The notes under the pieces: generated by a model | Told to the model about the DNA's origin: nothing | Databases searched by the model: none | Seen by the model: the letters and a program-made list of their open reading frames with translations, nothing else | Shown here: one piece after another, positions 43,522 to 53,188 of the stretch | Numbering within the stretch: the stretch's first letter is position 1 | Layout of the letters: each line of letters starts with the position of its first letter | Position numbers and translations under genes: made by a program | Source of the DNA: CAWUEX02 sp038148375 | GTDB lineage: Bacteria; Pseudomonadota; Alphaproteobacteria; Rhodospirillales; Rhodospirillaceae | Length of the DNA stretch: 64,000 nt | Direction: 5' to 3' | NCBI GenBank assembly: GCA_038148375.1 | Contig: JAYQVH010000008.1 | Span: 57,785-121,784, forward strand

Positions 43522-44781
43522 TTAACTTCCGAAGCGCTCCAGGGCGAAGCCGGAGAGATCGATTTCCGGAGTCCGGCCCGAGATCAAATCGGCAACGGCC
43601 TGGGCCGAGCCGCAAGCCATGGTCCAGCCCAGGGTGCCGTGGCCGGTATTGAGGAACAGGTTGCCGTAGCGGGTGCCGCCCAGGATCGGCACGGAATCCG
43701 GCGTCGCCGGGCGCAGGCCGCACCAGGGCTCGATATTTCCGTAGTCTGCCGCGTTAGGAAACAACGCGCGGGTGTCGGCGGTGATCGGCGCCAAGCGTTC
43801 TTCGTCGAGGGACAGGTCCCAGCCGGCCAGCTCGGCGGTCCCGGCGGCCCGCAAGCGGTTTCCAAGCCGGGTGACGACGATGAACCGGCTTTCGTCGGTG
43901 ATGCTGCGCGACGGAGCGGCGTCCGCGTTGGTGATTGGCGTGGTCAGGGAATAGCCCTTGGCCGGGTAGATCGGCACGGTCAGGCCGAGCGGGCGCAGCA
44001 GGCGCGGCGTATAGGACCCGAGGCAGACGACGTAAACGTCGGCTGCAATGGAGCCTTGGCCGGTGGCGATGCCGGTGATTTCCCGGTCCCGGGAGGTCAG
44101 GGCGCGGATGTCCGTGCCGAAGCGGAAGGTGACCTTATCGTCCGCCGCGATCCTGGCCAGGGCCTGAGAGAACAACTGCGCGTCGCCGGTTTCGTCTTCG
44201 GGGCTCAGGACGCCGCCCAACAGGGTGTCGGTGGCGTCGCGGAGCGCGGGTTCTTCGGCCAGCAGGGCATCCCGGTCGAGCAGGGACTGCGGCAGGCCGC
44301 GGTCGGCCATGCGTTTTGCGAAGTCATGCCCTTTGGCAAGACTGGCGTGATCCCTGTAGACGTAGACGATGCCGCCTGAGGTGTTGTCGTAGGTCAGGCC
44401 ATAGCGCTGGCGCAGCGCTTGTAGCCGGCCCCGGCTATACACAGCGAGCGACAGGGCCTTTTCCAGATTAGCGGAATGGCGCGCAGCCGTGCAGTTGGCC
44501 AGGAATCGCAGACCCCAGCGCCATAGCGCGGGGTCCCAGCGCAACGGTTTGAACAGCAGGGGCGCATCGGCCTGAAACATCCACTTGAAGGCCTGCAGGG
44601 GCATGTATGGCGCGGCCCATGGCGCGGCATGGACGGCGGAAATCTGGCCGCCATTGGCAAAGCTCGTTTCCTGAGCTGCCGCGTCTTGCCGGTCGAGCAC
44701 GACAACTTCGTGACCGGCCGCCGCCAGCGCCTGCGCTGTGGTCACGCCGGTGATGCCGGCACCGAGAACGGCGATTTTCAT
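43522..44781 (-). CDS. dadA: D-amino acid dehydrogenase DadA-like flavoprotein
   Basis: 419 residues from the ATG at 44781; the longer frame upstream reads poorly. The N-terminal FAD motif MKIAVLGAGITGVTTAQALA, the DAO-family middle and the C-terminal WCGLRPATPDSVPILG and NTGHGTLGWTMACGSAQ are all DadA hallmarks. The family oxidises D-amino acids at the membrane, passing electrons to quinones. No alanine racemase gene is adjacent. It is divergent from nnr across 140 bases. Confidence 0.88.
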   Translation of the reverse strand: MKIAVLGAGITGVTTAQALAAAGHEVVVLDRQDAAAQETSFANGGQISAVHAAPWAAPYMPLQAFKWMFQADAPLLFKPLRWDPALWRWGLRFLANCTAARHSANLEKALSLAVYSRGRLQALRQRYGLTYDNTSGGIVYVYRDHASLAKGHDFAKRMADRGLPQSLLDRDALLAEEPALRDATDTLLGGVLSPEDETGDAQLFSQALARIAADDKVTFRFGTDIRALTSRDREITGIATGQGSIAADVYVVCLGSYTPRLLRPLGLTVPIYPAKGYSLTTPITNADAAPSRSITDESRFIVVTRLGNRLRAAGTAELAGWDLSLDEERLAPITADTRALFPNAADYGNIEPWCGLRPATPDSVPILGGTRYGNLFLNTGHGTLGWTMACGSAQAVADLISGRTPEIDLSGFALERFGS

Positions 44782-44921
44782 CGGCGCGCTGTGAGGTTGG
44801 AGAGGGCACGAAGGCGGCGTATCATGGCCCGGTGTATACCTGATGTCAGCGCCCGGAACCAAGGCTCGGTATGCATATCAGCTGCGCGTGCCGTTATATA
44901 AATAGTCAACTATATTCTTTA

Positions 44922-46454
44922 ATGCCTGATCAAATCTCCCTCGCCAACGCGGTCCTCACGGTCGATCAGATGTATGCGGCCGACCAGGCCGCCGAGGCCG
45001 CCGGCATTCCGTCGCTGACGCTTATGGAGGCAGCGGGCACCCATATCGCCCGCGCCATCCGGGCGCGCTGGCCGCGCTGCCGTCTGGCCGTGTTGTGCGG
45101 TCCCGGCAACAACGGCGGCGACGGTTTCGTTGCGGCGCGCCTAATGAAGGCGGCGGGATGGGACGTTCGCCTTGGTCTGCTCGGCGACCAAACCGCGCTC
45201 GGCGGAGACGCCGCGGTCAATGAGCGGCGGTGGCGCGAGGCGGGCGGCAAAACCGAGCCGCTCGGCGAGGCGCTGGTGGACTGGGCGGACCTTGCGGTCG
45301 ATGCCCTGTTCGGCGCCGGCCTGACCCGGCCGCTTGAGGGGGTGGCGAAGGAAGTCGTGTCCGCCGTCAATGCGGCGGGCATTCCTTGTGTCGCCGTGGA
45401 TATGCCGAGCGGGGTGTCCGGCGATACGGGTGCAATCGTGGACAACGCGGACGGCGTCGGCGTCGCCCCGGTCTGTGATCTGACGGTGACCTTTTTCCGC
45501 CCGAAACCTGGGCATCATCTTCTGCCCGGCCGCGATCTCTGCGGCGCGGTCGAGGTCTGCGACATCGGCATTCCCCGGGACGTGCTGCGCACCATCAAAC
45601 CGAGCGTCGAGGTCAACCAGCCGTCCGCCGACGGTTGGACGATCCCCGCACCGGCGGGCATGGATTTCAAATACTCCCGCGGCCATGCGGTGGTGTTCGG
45701 CAGTGAGCGCATGAGTGGTGCGGCGCGTCTCGCCGCCGCTGCGGCGCGGCGGATCGGATCGGGGCTGGTCACCGTGGCGGCGCCCAAAGCGGCACGGGCG
45801 CTGTACTTGAGCGACGCCCCGGGACTGCTCTTCCACGTTACCGATGAAGACGGGGCGGCCGACGTGCTGTTCGACGAACGCCGCAACGCTGTGCTGATCG
45901 GTCCCGGATACGGCGCGGGCCAGGCGACCCAGAAAGTGGTTCTGAACGTCCTCAGGGCGGGGCGGGCGACCGTGCTCGATGCCGACGCCCTGACCAGTTT
46001 CCGCGGCCAGGCCGAGACCCTGTTCGCGGCGGTCAGAGAATGCCGGGCCGGGGTGGTGATGACCCCCCATATGGGCGAGTTCAACCGTTTGTTTGGCGAG
46101 TTCACTCGACAGTTCGGCTCAGAAGCCAGCCCGGAGGATCGTTTGACCCAGGCGCGGTCGGCGGCGGCCGAGAGCGGCGCGGTGGTGGTGCTCAAGGGCA
46201 GCGATACGGTGATCGCCTCGCCGGACGGTCCGGCGGCGATATCCGTCAATGCCCCTCCCGGTCTGGCCACCGCTGGTACCGGCGATGTGCTCGCCGGCCT
46301 GATCGTCGGGCTTCTGGCCCAAGGTTTGAGCCCGTGGGACGCCGCCCGGGCCGGGGTGTGGGTCCATGGCGCGGCGGCCGGGGACGGCATCGGTCTGCTT
46401 GCCGAAGACCTGCCGCCAGCCATTCCTGACATCCTGCGGCAGCTGTGGCGCTGA
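44922..46454 (+). CDS. nnr: Bifunctional NAD(P)H-hydrate epimerase/dehydratase
   Basis: 510 residues from the ATG at 44922; in-frame sequence to 44871 is AT-rich promoter-like DNA. The epimerase (YjeF_N) domain (about 10-215) has GPGNNGGDGFVAARLM. The ADP-dependent dehydratase domain (about 230-505) has VVVLKGSDTVIASPDG and the nucleotide motif ATAGTGDVLAG. The enzyme repairs hydrated NADH and NADPH. The gene is alone between dadA and tRNA-Leu; the glnB-glnA genes that follow it in some relatives are not here. Confidence 0.93.
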   Translation: MPDQISLANAVLTVDQMYAADQAAEAAGIPSLTLMEAAGTHIARAIRARWPRCRLAVLCGPGNNGGDGFVAARLMKAAGWDVRLGLLGDQTALGGDAAVNERRWREAGGKTEPLGEALVDWADLAVDALFGAGLTRPLEGVAKEVVSAVNAAGIPCVAVDMPSGVSGDTGAIVDNADGVGVAPVCDLTVTFFRPKPGHHLLPGRDLCGAVEVCDIGIPRDVLRTIKPSVEVNQPSADGWTIPAPAGMDFKYSRGHAVVFGSERMSGAARLAAAAARRIGSGLVTVAAPKAARALYLSDAPGLLFHVTDEDGAADVLFDERRNAVLIGPGYGAGQATQKVVLNVLRAGRATVLDADALTSFRGQAETLFAAVRECRAGVVMTPHMGEFNRLFGEFTRQFGSEASPEDRLTQARSAAAESGAVVVLKGSDTVIASPDGPAAISVNAPPGLATAGTGDVLAGLIVGLLAQGLSPWDAARAGVWVHGAAAGDGIGLLAEDLPPAIPDILRQLWR

Positions 46455-46471
46455 CCGGGCTGGCTCGCCTG

Positions 46472-46531
46472 GAGCGGTTCACGGTCTATTTGGACCACCA
46501 GGACACCCAAATAGATCGCGAAAAACCGCTC
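46472..46531. repeat. Long imperfect inverted repeat
   Basis: GAGCGGTT (46472-46479) pairs with AACCGCTC (46524-46531), and TCTATTTGG (46485-46493) with CCAAATAGA (46507-46515), in the gap after nnr. The unequal middle leaves a bulge. The size and nested pairing resemble short dispersed palindromic elements of bacterial intergenic DNA. I saw no second copy in this window. Confidence 0.6.
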
Positions 46532-46560
46532 TGCGCTTACTGTCTGGAGCCTTTTGCGAA

Positions 46561-46584
46561 CAGGCGGATGGTTCCATCCGCCTG
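46561..46584. repeat. Perfect 11-bp palindromic hairpin
   Basis: CAGGCGGATGG and CCATCCGCCTG flank two T bases, forming a perfect stem 29 bases beyond the previous inverted repeat. No T tract follows. It may be part of the same intergenic element or the end of nnr transcription. Confidence 0.6.
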
Positions 46585-46696
46585 GAAAAGACTCTAGCGA
46601 AATTTTCCCAGTGTTCCTGCGCTTTGCTGTTGCCTATTGGCTGCCTTCCGATTAAACGAAAGCCGCGTTAGGCAAGGCCGCCGAATCAGCCGGTGG

Positions 46697-46783
46697 GCGG
46701 GTGTGGCGGAATTGGTAGACGCGCCAGGTTTAGGTCCTGGTGGCTGCAAAGCCGTGGGGGTTCAAGTCCCTTCACCCGCACCA
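46697..46783 (+). tRNA. tRNA-Leu (UAG)
   Basis: 87 bases including the encoded CCA. Acceptor arms GCGGGTG and CACCCGC pair fully, the anticodon stem CCAGG/CCTGG encloses the loop TTTAGGT with anticodon TAG, and the long variable arm is typical of tRNA-Leu. The T arm carries GTTCAAGTC. It reads CUA and, by wobble, other CUN codons. Confidence 0.96.
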
Positions 46784-46902
46784 ATCCGGTTCTCAAGGGT
46801 TCGCAGCGCTTGGATGTTGCTGCCGCGGACCAGTGAACGGGCGGAGCGATAACGACGGATACACAACTGCGCCACACCGGCGCGCACCACATGGGTGGAC
46901 AC

Positions 46903-48258
46903 ATGCAAGTAACGGAAAAGAATTCTGAAGGTCTCAAGCGCGAACTCAGTGTGATCATCGGGGCACAGGAAATCGACGAGAAGGTCACGACGCGTCTGAC
47001 CGAAGTCGGCAAGCAAGTGCGGCTGCCCGGGTTCCGCCCCGGCAAGGTGCCGATGAACCTGCTGAAGAAGCGGTTCGGTGAATCCGTGCGCGGCGAAGTG
47101 GTCGAGAGCACCATTCAAGAGTCCACTCAGAAAGCGATCGAAGAAAAAGAATTCAAACCGGCCGTGCAGCCGAAGATCGATCTGGTCACGTATGAAGAAG
47201 GCAAGGATCTTGAGTTCTCAATCGAACTCGAACTTCTGCCCGAGATCGAGCTGGCCGATCTGTCCGCCTTCAAGGCGGAAAAGTTGGTTGCGGAAGCCGG
47301 AGACAAGGAAGTCGACGACACCGTCGCCAAGATGGCCGAGAACAACAAGACCTCGAAGCCGATCGAAGGCGCCCGTCCGGCTGCGGACGGTGATGTCGTC
47401 GTGATCGATTTCGTCGGCTCGGTCGACGGCGAGGAATTCGAAGGCGGCAAGGCCGAAGACTTCAAGCTCGAGCTCGGGTCCGGCCGTTTCATTCCGGGTT
47501 TTGAAGAGAAGGTCGTGGGGCTGGAAGTCGGCGTGGAAAAGGACGTCGACGTGACGTTCCCCGAAGACTATCACAGCGCCGATCTGGCCGGAAAACCTGC
47601 GGTGTTCAAGGTTACGCTCAAGGGCATCGAAGAACTGCAGACGCCGGACATCGATGACGAATTCGCCAAGGGCATCGGTTTCGACGATCTCGCCGCGCTC
47701 AAAGACGCGGTGAAGAAGCAGATCGAGGAAGATTACAATTATCTGTCGCGCATGAAGCTCAAGCGCGAACTGCTGGATCACCTCGCTGACAGCCATTCCT
47801 TCGAAGTTCCGCCGGCCATGTTGGACGGGGAATTCGACCAGATTTGGCGTCAGGTCGAACAGGCCAAGGACGCCAACCAATTGGATCCGGACGATGTCGG
47901 CAAGAGCGACGACGAACTCCGCGCCGACTACATAGGCATCGCGGAACGCCGTGTCCGCCTCGGACTGCTGCTCGCCGAAGTCGGCCAGAAGAACAATTTG
48001 TCGGTACCGCCGGAAGAACTGTCCCAGGCCATTGCCCGCGAAGCGTCGCGGTTCCCGGGTCAGGAGCAGGCCGTGGTGCAGTACTACCAGAACAATCCGC
48101 AGGCTATCGAACAGGTCCGCGCGCCGCTGTTCGAGGACAAGGTTATTGATTTCCTGCTTGAGCTGGCCCAAGTGACGGAGAAGACTGTCACGCCGGACGA
48201 GTTGCTTAAGGAAACCGGGGCGACGGAAACCGACGGACCGGTGCCGACCGCAAGCTAA
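46903..48258 (+). CDS. tig: Trigger factor chaperone
   Basis: 451 residues from the ATG at 46903, giving MQVTEKNSEGLKRELSVII; an ATG four codons earlier (46891) is possible. The ribosome-binding domain has the signature GFRPGKVPMNLLKKRFG (near 45-62). It is followed by an FKBP-type peptidyl-prolyl isomerase domain (about 155-245) and a helical C-terminal domain. Trigger factor binds nascent chains at the ribosome exit. It heads the tig-clpP-clpX-lon-hupB block. Confidence 0.96.
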   Translation: MQVTEKNSEGLKRELSVIIGAQEIDEKVTTRLTEVGKQVRLPGFRPGKVPMNLLKKRFGESVRGEVVESTIQESTQKAIEEKEFKPAVQPKIDLVTYEEGKDLEFSIELELLPEIELADLSAFKAEKLVAEAGDKEVDDTVAKMAENNKTSKPIEGARPAADGDVVVIDFVGSVDGEEFEGGKAEDFKLELGSGRFIPGFEEKVVGLEVGVEKDVDVTFPEDYHSADLAGKPAVFKVTLKGIEELQTPDIDDEFAKGIGFDDLAALKDAVKKQIEEDYNYLSRMKLKRELLDHLADSHSFEVPPAMLDGEFDQIWRQVEQAKDANQLDPDDVGKSDDELRADYIGIAERRVRLGLLLAEVGQKNNLSVPPEELSQAIAREASRFPGQEQAVVQYYQNNPQAIEQVRAPLFEDKVIDFLLELAQVTEKTVTPDELLKETGATETDGPVPTAS

Positions 48259-48285
48259 GCGGACCGCCCGAACAGAGAGTGAGTT

Positions 48286-48951
48286 ATGACGCAGGACCGC
48301 GACCCAATCGACGTTTTCAATAACACGCTGGTGCCGATGGTGGTCGAGCAGACCAACCGCGGCGAGCGGTCCTATGACATCTATTCGCGTCTGCTAAAGG
48401 AACGGATCATTTTTCTGACCGGTCAGGTCAATGACCCGGTGTCGTCGCTGATCTGCGCCCAGCTGTTGTTCCTGGAGTCCGAAAATCCGAGCAAGGACAT
48501 CGCCTTCTACATCAACTCGCCCGGCGGCGTCGTGACGTCCGGGCTGGCGATTTACGATACGATGAAATACATCCGCCCGGATATTTCGACGGTGTGTATC
48601 GGCCAGGCGGCCTCGATGGGCTCGCTGCTGCTGGCCGGCGGCAAGGCCGGCAAACGCTATGCGCTGCCGAACGCCCGGATCATGATTCACCAGCCATCCG
48701 GTGGTTTTCAGGGGCAGGCGGCGGATATCGAAATTCAAGCGCGCGAAATCCTCGCGTTGCGCACGCGCCTCAACCAGATCTACGTCGATCACACCGGTCA
48801 GACCCTCAAGGCGATCGAAAAAGCCATGGATCGGGATAATTATATGACCGCCGAAGAAGCCAAAACCTTCGGTTTGATCGATACGGTGGTGACCGAGCGT
48901 CCGCGGCCAGAGGGCGACGAAACAGACGACCGCGGCAAAAAGGACAGCTAA
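48286..48951 (+). CDS. clpP: ATP-dependent Clp protease proteolytic subunit ClpP
   Basis: 221 residues with the Ser-His-Asp triad: S110 in GQAASMGSLLL, H135 in MIHQPSGG and D184 in MDRDNYM. The tetradecameric serine protease works with ClpX or ClpA to degrade substrates. The N-terminus (MTQDRDPIDVFNNTLVPMVVEQ) resembles the propeptide-containing start of other alphaproteobacterial ClpP proteins. It starts 27 bases after tig; clpX follows after 208 bases. Confidence 0.97.
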   Translation: MTQDRDPIDVFNNTLVPMVVEQTNRGERSYDIYSRLLKERIIFLTGQVNDPVSSLICAQLLFLESENPSKDIAFYINSPGGVVTSGLAIYDTMKYIRPDISTVCIGQAASMGSLLLAGGKAGKRYALPNARIMIHQPSGGFQGQAADIEIQAREILALRTRLNQIYVDHTGQTLKAIEKAMDRDNYMTAEEAKTFGLIDTVVTERPRPEGDETDDRGKKDS

Positions 48952-49159
48952 CCTGTCTGTTTTTCCGTCCGGGGGTCTTCAGCCCTGGGGTCGGTTTCCG
49001 CGGTGTGTCGAAAGTGCCGCGGCGGCGTCCTTTAACAGCTTTTACAGAGTTTTCCCGTTGTATTGCCCGGAAAGCCTCGTTTAACATTGCTGCCACGCAA
49101 GATGTGGTAGCCGGATCGATGGCCAAACACATGATCGGTCCGGTGCGCGGAGACATGAT

Positions 49160-50425
49160 ATGACCAAGTCGTCGAACGGCGATTCCAAGAACACCCTGTA
49201 TTGCTCGTTCTGTGGCAAGAGCCAGCACGAGGTGAGGAAACTCATCGCCGGGCCGACCGTGTTCATCTGCGACGAATGCGTCGAACTGTGCATGGACATC
49301 ATTCGCGAAGAGAACAAGACCAACCTGGTCAAGTCCCGGGAGGGCGTGCCTACGCCCAAGGATATCCTTGGGGTGCTGGACGATTACGTGATCGGCCAGG
49401 CTCACGCCAAGCGGGTGCTGTCGGTGGCGGTGCACAACCACTACAAACGGCTCGGCTCCAACGCCAAAAACGCCGATGTGGAAATCGCCAAATCCAACAT
49501 CCTGCTGATCGGTCCGACCGGCTGCGGCAAGACATTGCTGGCCCAGACGCTGGCGCGCATCCTTGATGTGCCGTTCACCATGGCCGATGCGACGACGCTG
49601 ACCGAAGCCGGTTACGTCGGCGAGGACGTTGAAAATATTATCCTCAAGCTGCTGCAGGCGGCCGACTATAACGTCGAGCGGGCCCAGCGCGGTATTGTCT
49701 ACATCGATGAAATCGACAAGATCAGCCGCAAGTCAGACAACCCGTCGATCACCCGCGACGTCTCGGGCGAAGGCGTGCAGCAGGCGCTGCTGAAGATCAT
49801 GGAAGGCACGGTCGCCTCCGTGCCGCCCCAGGGCGGGCGCAAGCATCCGCAGCAGGAATTCCTGCAGGTCGACACGACCAACATCCTGTTCATCTGCGGC
49901 GGCGCGTTTGCCGGACTGGACAAGATCATTTCGCAGCGGGGCAAAGGCACGTCGATCGGCTTCGGTGCGGACGTCCGCACTTCCGACGACCGTCAGACCG
50001 GAGAAATCCTGCGCGAGATCGAGCCGGAAGATTTGCTCAAGTACGGCCTGATCCCTGAATTTGTCGGCCGCGTGCCGGTGCTGGCGACGCTCGAGGACCT
50101 GGATGAAGGCGCGCTGATTGAAATTCTCACCCAGCCGAAGAACGCGCTGGTCAAGCAGTACGCCCGCCTGTTCGAGATGGAGAACGTGCAGCTGAGCTTC
50201 ACCGACGACGCGCTCGGCGTGATTGCCCGCAAGGCCATTGCCCGCAAGACCGGGGCTCGCGGCCTGCGCTCCATAATGGAAGGCATATTGCTCGACACCA
50301 TGTTCGATTTGCCCAGCCTGGAAGGGGTGGAGGAGATCGTGGTCAACGGCGAGGTCACGGAAGGCCGGGCCAAGCCGCTGTATATTTACGCCGACCGGCA
50401 AGAGGACGTTGGAACCCCAGCGTAA
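49160..50425 (+). CDS. clpX: Clp protease ATPase subunit ClpX
   Basis: 421 residues. The N-terminal zinc-binding domain has C15, C18, C37 and C40. The AAA+ module has Walker A GPTGCGKT, Walker B IVYIDEIDKIS, the IGF-type ClpP-contact loop (GFGADVRTS region) and the C-terminal ARKTGARGLRSIME. ClpX unfolds tagged proteins and feeds them to ClpP. The ATG at 49160 gives the family N-terminus MTKSSNGDSK. A separate promoter in the 208-base gap is likely, but not identified. Confidence 0.97.
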   Translation: MTKSSNGDSKNTLYCSFCGKSQHEVRKLIAGPTVFICDECVELCMDIIREENKTNLVKSREGVPTPKDILGVLDDYVIGQAHAKRVLSVAVHNHYKRLGSNAKNADVEIAKSNILLIGPTGCGKTLLAQTLARILDVPFTMADATTLTEAGYVGEDVENIILKLLQAADYNVERAQRGIVYIDEIDKISRKSDNPSITRDVSGEGVQQALLKIMEGTVASVPPQGGRKHPQQEFLQVDTTNILFICGGAFAGLDKIISQRGKGTSIGFGADVRTSDDRQTGEILREIEPEDLLKYGLIPEFVGRVPVLATLEDLDEGALIEILTQPKNALVKQYARLFEMENVQLSFTDDALGVIARKAIARKTGARGLRSIMEGILLDTMFDLPSLEGVEEIVVNGEVTEGRAKPLYIYADRQEDVGTPA

Positions 50426-50442
50426 CTGCGGCTTTTTGCCCG

Positions 50443-50473
50443 ATTGCGCCGAGGCAACCCGCGCCCTATGTAA
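50443..50473 (+). promoter_or_regulatory. Candidate RpoH (heat-shock) promoter of lon
   Basis: ATTG at 50443-50446 and CCCTATGTAA at 50464-50473 are 17 bases apart, similar to the ftsH promoter in this window but with one mismatch in the -35 element. It lies about 115 bases upstream of lon, a usual heat-shock gene. Confidence 0.4.
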
Positions 50474-50590
50474 AGGTGGCAGGTCCGCACCCGCATCTCC
50501 GCGCGGACCGGAAACGTTATTCTAAGGCGGCCGCATTGGCCGCGCGCGTTCCGCCGGCCTGGCGAACGTCCGTAAACGAGGTATCCAAAC

Positions 50591-52999
50591 GTGAGTTCCG
50601 ATAAAGGTCAGTTGTATCCCGTCCTGCCGCTGCGCGACATCGTCGTGTTTCCGCACATGATCGTGCCGCTGTTCGTCGGCCGCGAGAAATCCGTCAAGGC
50701 GCTGGAGGACGTGATGGGGGACGACAAGCAGATCCTGCTCGTCGCCCAAAGGGATGCCTCGGTCGATGATCCGTCGTCGGAAGACATCTACGACGTCGGT
50801 ACGATCTCCACCGTACTCCAACTGCTCAAGCTTCCGGACGGCACGGTGAAGGTGCTGGTCGAAGGCGGCCAACGCGCCAAGATCGTAGGTTACAAGGAAA
50901 ACGAAGCGTTCTTCGAAGCCTATGCCGAAGCGTTCACCGGCGAAGGCGATGAAGAGCCCGAACTGGAAGCGCTGTCGCGTTCGATCGTCACGGAATTCGA
51001 GCAGTACATCAAGCTCAACAAGAAAATTCCGCCGGAGGTGCTGGTCTCGGTCAATCAGATCGAAGAGCCGTCGAAGCTGGCCGATACGGTCGCATCGCAT
51101 CTCGCACTGAAGATTTCCGACAAGCAGGATCTGTTGGAATTGCCGACAGTGGCCGAGCGTCTGGAGAAAATTTACGGCGTGATGGAAGGCGAGATCAGCG
51201 TACTTCAGGTCGAGAAGCGCATCCGCAATCGCGTCAAGCGTCAGATGGAGAAGACCCAGCGCGAGTACTATCTGAACGAACAGATGAAGGCGATCCAGAA
51301 GGAACTCGGCGAGACCGAGGACGGCCGCGACGAAGTTGCGGAATTCGAAGAGAAGATCGCCAAGTCGCGCATGAGCAAGGACGCCAAGGAAAAGGCGAAC
51401 GCCGAGCTCAAGAAGCTCAAGGCGATGAGCCCGATGTCCGCCGAAGCGACCGTCGTGCGCAACTACCTGGACTGGATCACCGACATCCCCTGGAAGAAGC
51501 GCTCGAAGGTCAACAAGGACCTGAAAGCCGCCGAAGATCAGCTCGACGCCGATCACTATGGGCTTGAGAAGGTCAAGGAACGCATCGTCGAGTACCTCGC
51601 CGTGCAGCAGCGGACCAAGAAGCTCAAAGGCCCAATCCTGTGTCTGGTCGGCCCGCCGGGCGTCGGTAAGACGTCACTCGGTAAGTCGGTTGCGAAAGCG
51701 ACCGGCCGCAAATTCGTCCGCATGTCCTTGGGCGGCGTGCGCGATGAAGCGGAAGTGCGGGGCCACCGCCGGACCTACATAGGCTCCATGCCCGGTAAGA
51801 TCATTCAGGGTATGAAGAAGGCCAAGACGTCAAACCCGCTATTCCTGTTGGATGAGATCGACAAGCTCGGCAATGACTGGCGCGGCGACCCTTCGTCGGC
51901 GCTGCTGGAAGTGCTCGACCCGGAACAGAACTCGACGTTCCAGGATCACTACCTGGAAGTGGATTACGACCTGTCCGACGTGCTGTTCATCACCACGGCG
52001 AACACGCTGCGCATGCCGCAGCCGTTGCTCGACCGCATGGAGATCATCCGCCTGTCCGGGTACACCGAGAACGAAAAGCTCGAGATCGCCAAACGCCATC
52101 TGATTACCAAGCAGCTCGAAGCGCATGGGCTTAAAGACGACGAGTGGAGCATCTCCGAACAGGCGCTGCGCGACCTGATCCGGTACTACACCCGTGAAGC
52201 CGGCGTGCGAAACCTGGAGCGTGAATTGGCGCGACTGGTGCGCAAGGCGACCAAGGAAATCATCGTCGACAAGCTCGATGCGATTAAGGTCACCCGGCAG
52301 AACCTCAAGAAGTACGCCGGTGTGCGCAAGTACCGCTTTGGCGAAGCTGAGCACGAAGATTTGGTCGGCGTTACGACCGGCCTGGCGTGGACGGAAGTCG
52401 GCGGCGAGCTGCTGTCGATCGAAGCCGTGGTCATGCCGGGCAAGGGCCAGGTCACCCTGACCGGGAAACTCGGCGACGTCATGAAAGAATCCATCCAGGC
52501 GGCGCGCTCGTTCGTGCGCAGCCGCGCACTTGTCTTTGGCCTGCAGCCCAAAATGTTCGAAAAAAAGGACATCCACCTGCACGTGCCGGAAGGGGCGACG
52601 CCGAAGGACGGACCGTCTGCCGGGGTCGGCATGTGCACGTCCATCGTCTCCGCGCTGACCGGTATTCCGGTGCGCAAGGACATTGCGATGACCGGCGAAA
52701 TCACCCTGCGTGGCCGCGTGCTGCCGATCGGCGGATTGAAGGAAAAACTGCTCGCGGCGTTGCGCGGCGGCATCAAGACGGTGCTGATTCCGAAGGACAA
52801 CGTGAAGGATCTCGAGGAAATTCCGGACAACATCAAACGGGACCTGGAGATCATCCCGGTCACAACGGCTGACGAAGTGCTGGAAAAAGCGCTGACGCAG
52901 CCTTTGGTGCCGTTGGATCCGGACGAAGTCGAAGAACCGGTGACGGACAGTCCGTCGCCAAACATCGAGACCGATGACGACGTGCTGATTACGCACTAA
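50591..52999 (+). CDS. lon: ATP-dependent protease Lon
   Basis: 802 residues from GTG. The N-terminal substrate-binding domain (about 8-205) is followed by a coiled-coil (about 210-300). The AAA+ domain has Walker A GPPGVGKT (354-361), and the protease domain has the catalytic Ser676 in PKDGPSAGVGMCTS and the Lys in GGLKEKLLAAL. It degrades misfolded and short-lived regulatory proteins. The C-terminal tail is acidic (PDEVEEPVTDSP). A heat-shock-like promoter lies upstream and a clear terminator downstream. Confidence 0.97.
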   Translation: MSSDKGQLYPVLPLRDIVVFPHMIVPLFVGREKSVKALEDVMGDDKQILLVAQRDASVDDPSSEDIYDVGTISTVLQLLKLPDGTVKVLVEGGQRAKIVGYKENEAFFEAYAEAFTGEGDEEPELEALSRSIVTEFEQYIKLNKKIPPEVLVSVNQIEEPSKLADTVASHLALKISDKQDLLELPTVAERLEKIYGVMEGEISVLQVEKRIRNRVKRQMEKTQREYYLNEQMKAIQKELGETEDGRDEVAEFEEKIAKSRMSKDAKEKANAELKKLKAMSPMSAEATVVRNYLDWITDIPWKKRSKVNKDLKAAEDQLDADHYGLEKVKERIVEYLAVQQRTKKLKGPILCLVGPPGVGKTSLGKSVAKATGRKFVRMSLGGVRDEAEVRGHRRTYIGSMPGKIIQGMKKAKTSNPLFLLDEIDKLGNDWRGDPSSALLEVLDPEQNSTFQDHYLEVDYDLSDVLFITTANTLRMPQPLLDRMEIIRLSGYTENEKLEIAKRHLITKQLEAHGLKDDEWSISEQALRDLIRYYTREAGVRNLERELARLVRKATKEIIVDKLDAIKVTRQNLKKYAGVRKYRFGEAEHEDLVGVTTGLAWTEVGGELLSIEAVVMPGKGQVTLTGKLGDVMKESIQAARSFVRSRALVFGLQPKMFEKKDIHLHVPEGATPKDGPSAGVGMCTSIVSALTGIPVRKDIAMTGEITLRGRVLPIGGLKEKLLAALRGGIKTVLIPKDNVKDLEEIPDNIKRDLEIIPVTTADEVLEKALTQPLVPLDPDEVEEPVTDSPSPNIETDDDVLITH

Positions 53000-53083
53000 G
53001 ACCGGCGACACGGTAAAAAGCGGGATCACACTATATATGGTGGGTGAAACCGCGTAGCCGGTCGGTCGCAGGACTGGACGTCA

Positions 53084-53118
53084 GGGGGCCAGGGACGACT
53101 TGGCCCCCGAGTCTTTTT
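53084..53118 (+). terminator. Intrinsic terminator after lon
   Basis: GGGGGCCA (53084-53091) pairs with TGGCCCCC (53101-53108), and a TCTTTTT stretch follows at 53112-53118. Stem, loop (9 bases) and T tract fit a rho-independent terminator. Confidence 0.8.
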
Positions 53119-53188
53119 GGCAATGAAAACCCTCGGATTTCCGGCATTTTTCGCGCGCAACGCGGCGAAACTTTCGCAAAAATGGCAG

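Noticed and set aside
51839..53029. A 396-codon open frame on the minus strand
   Set aside because: Antisense to lon; composition typical of the complement of a GC-rich gene.
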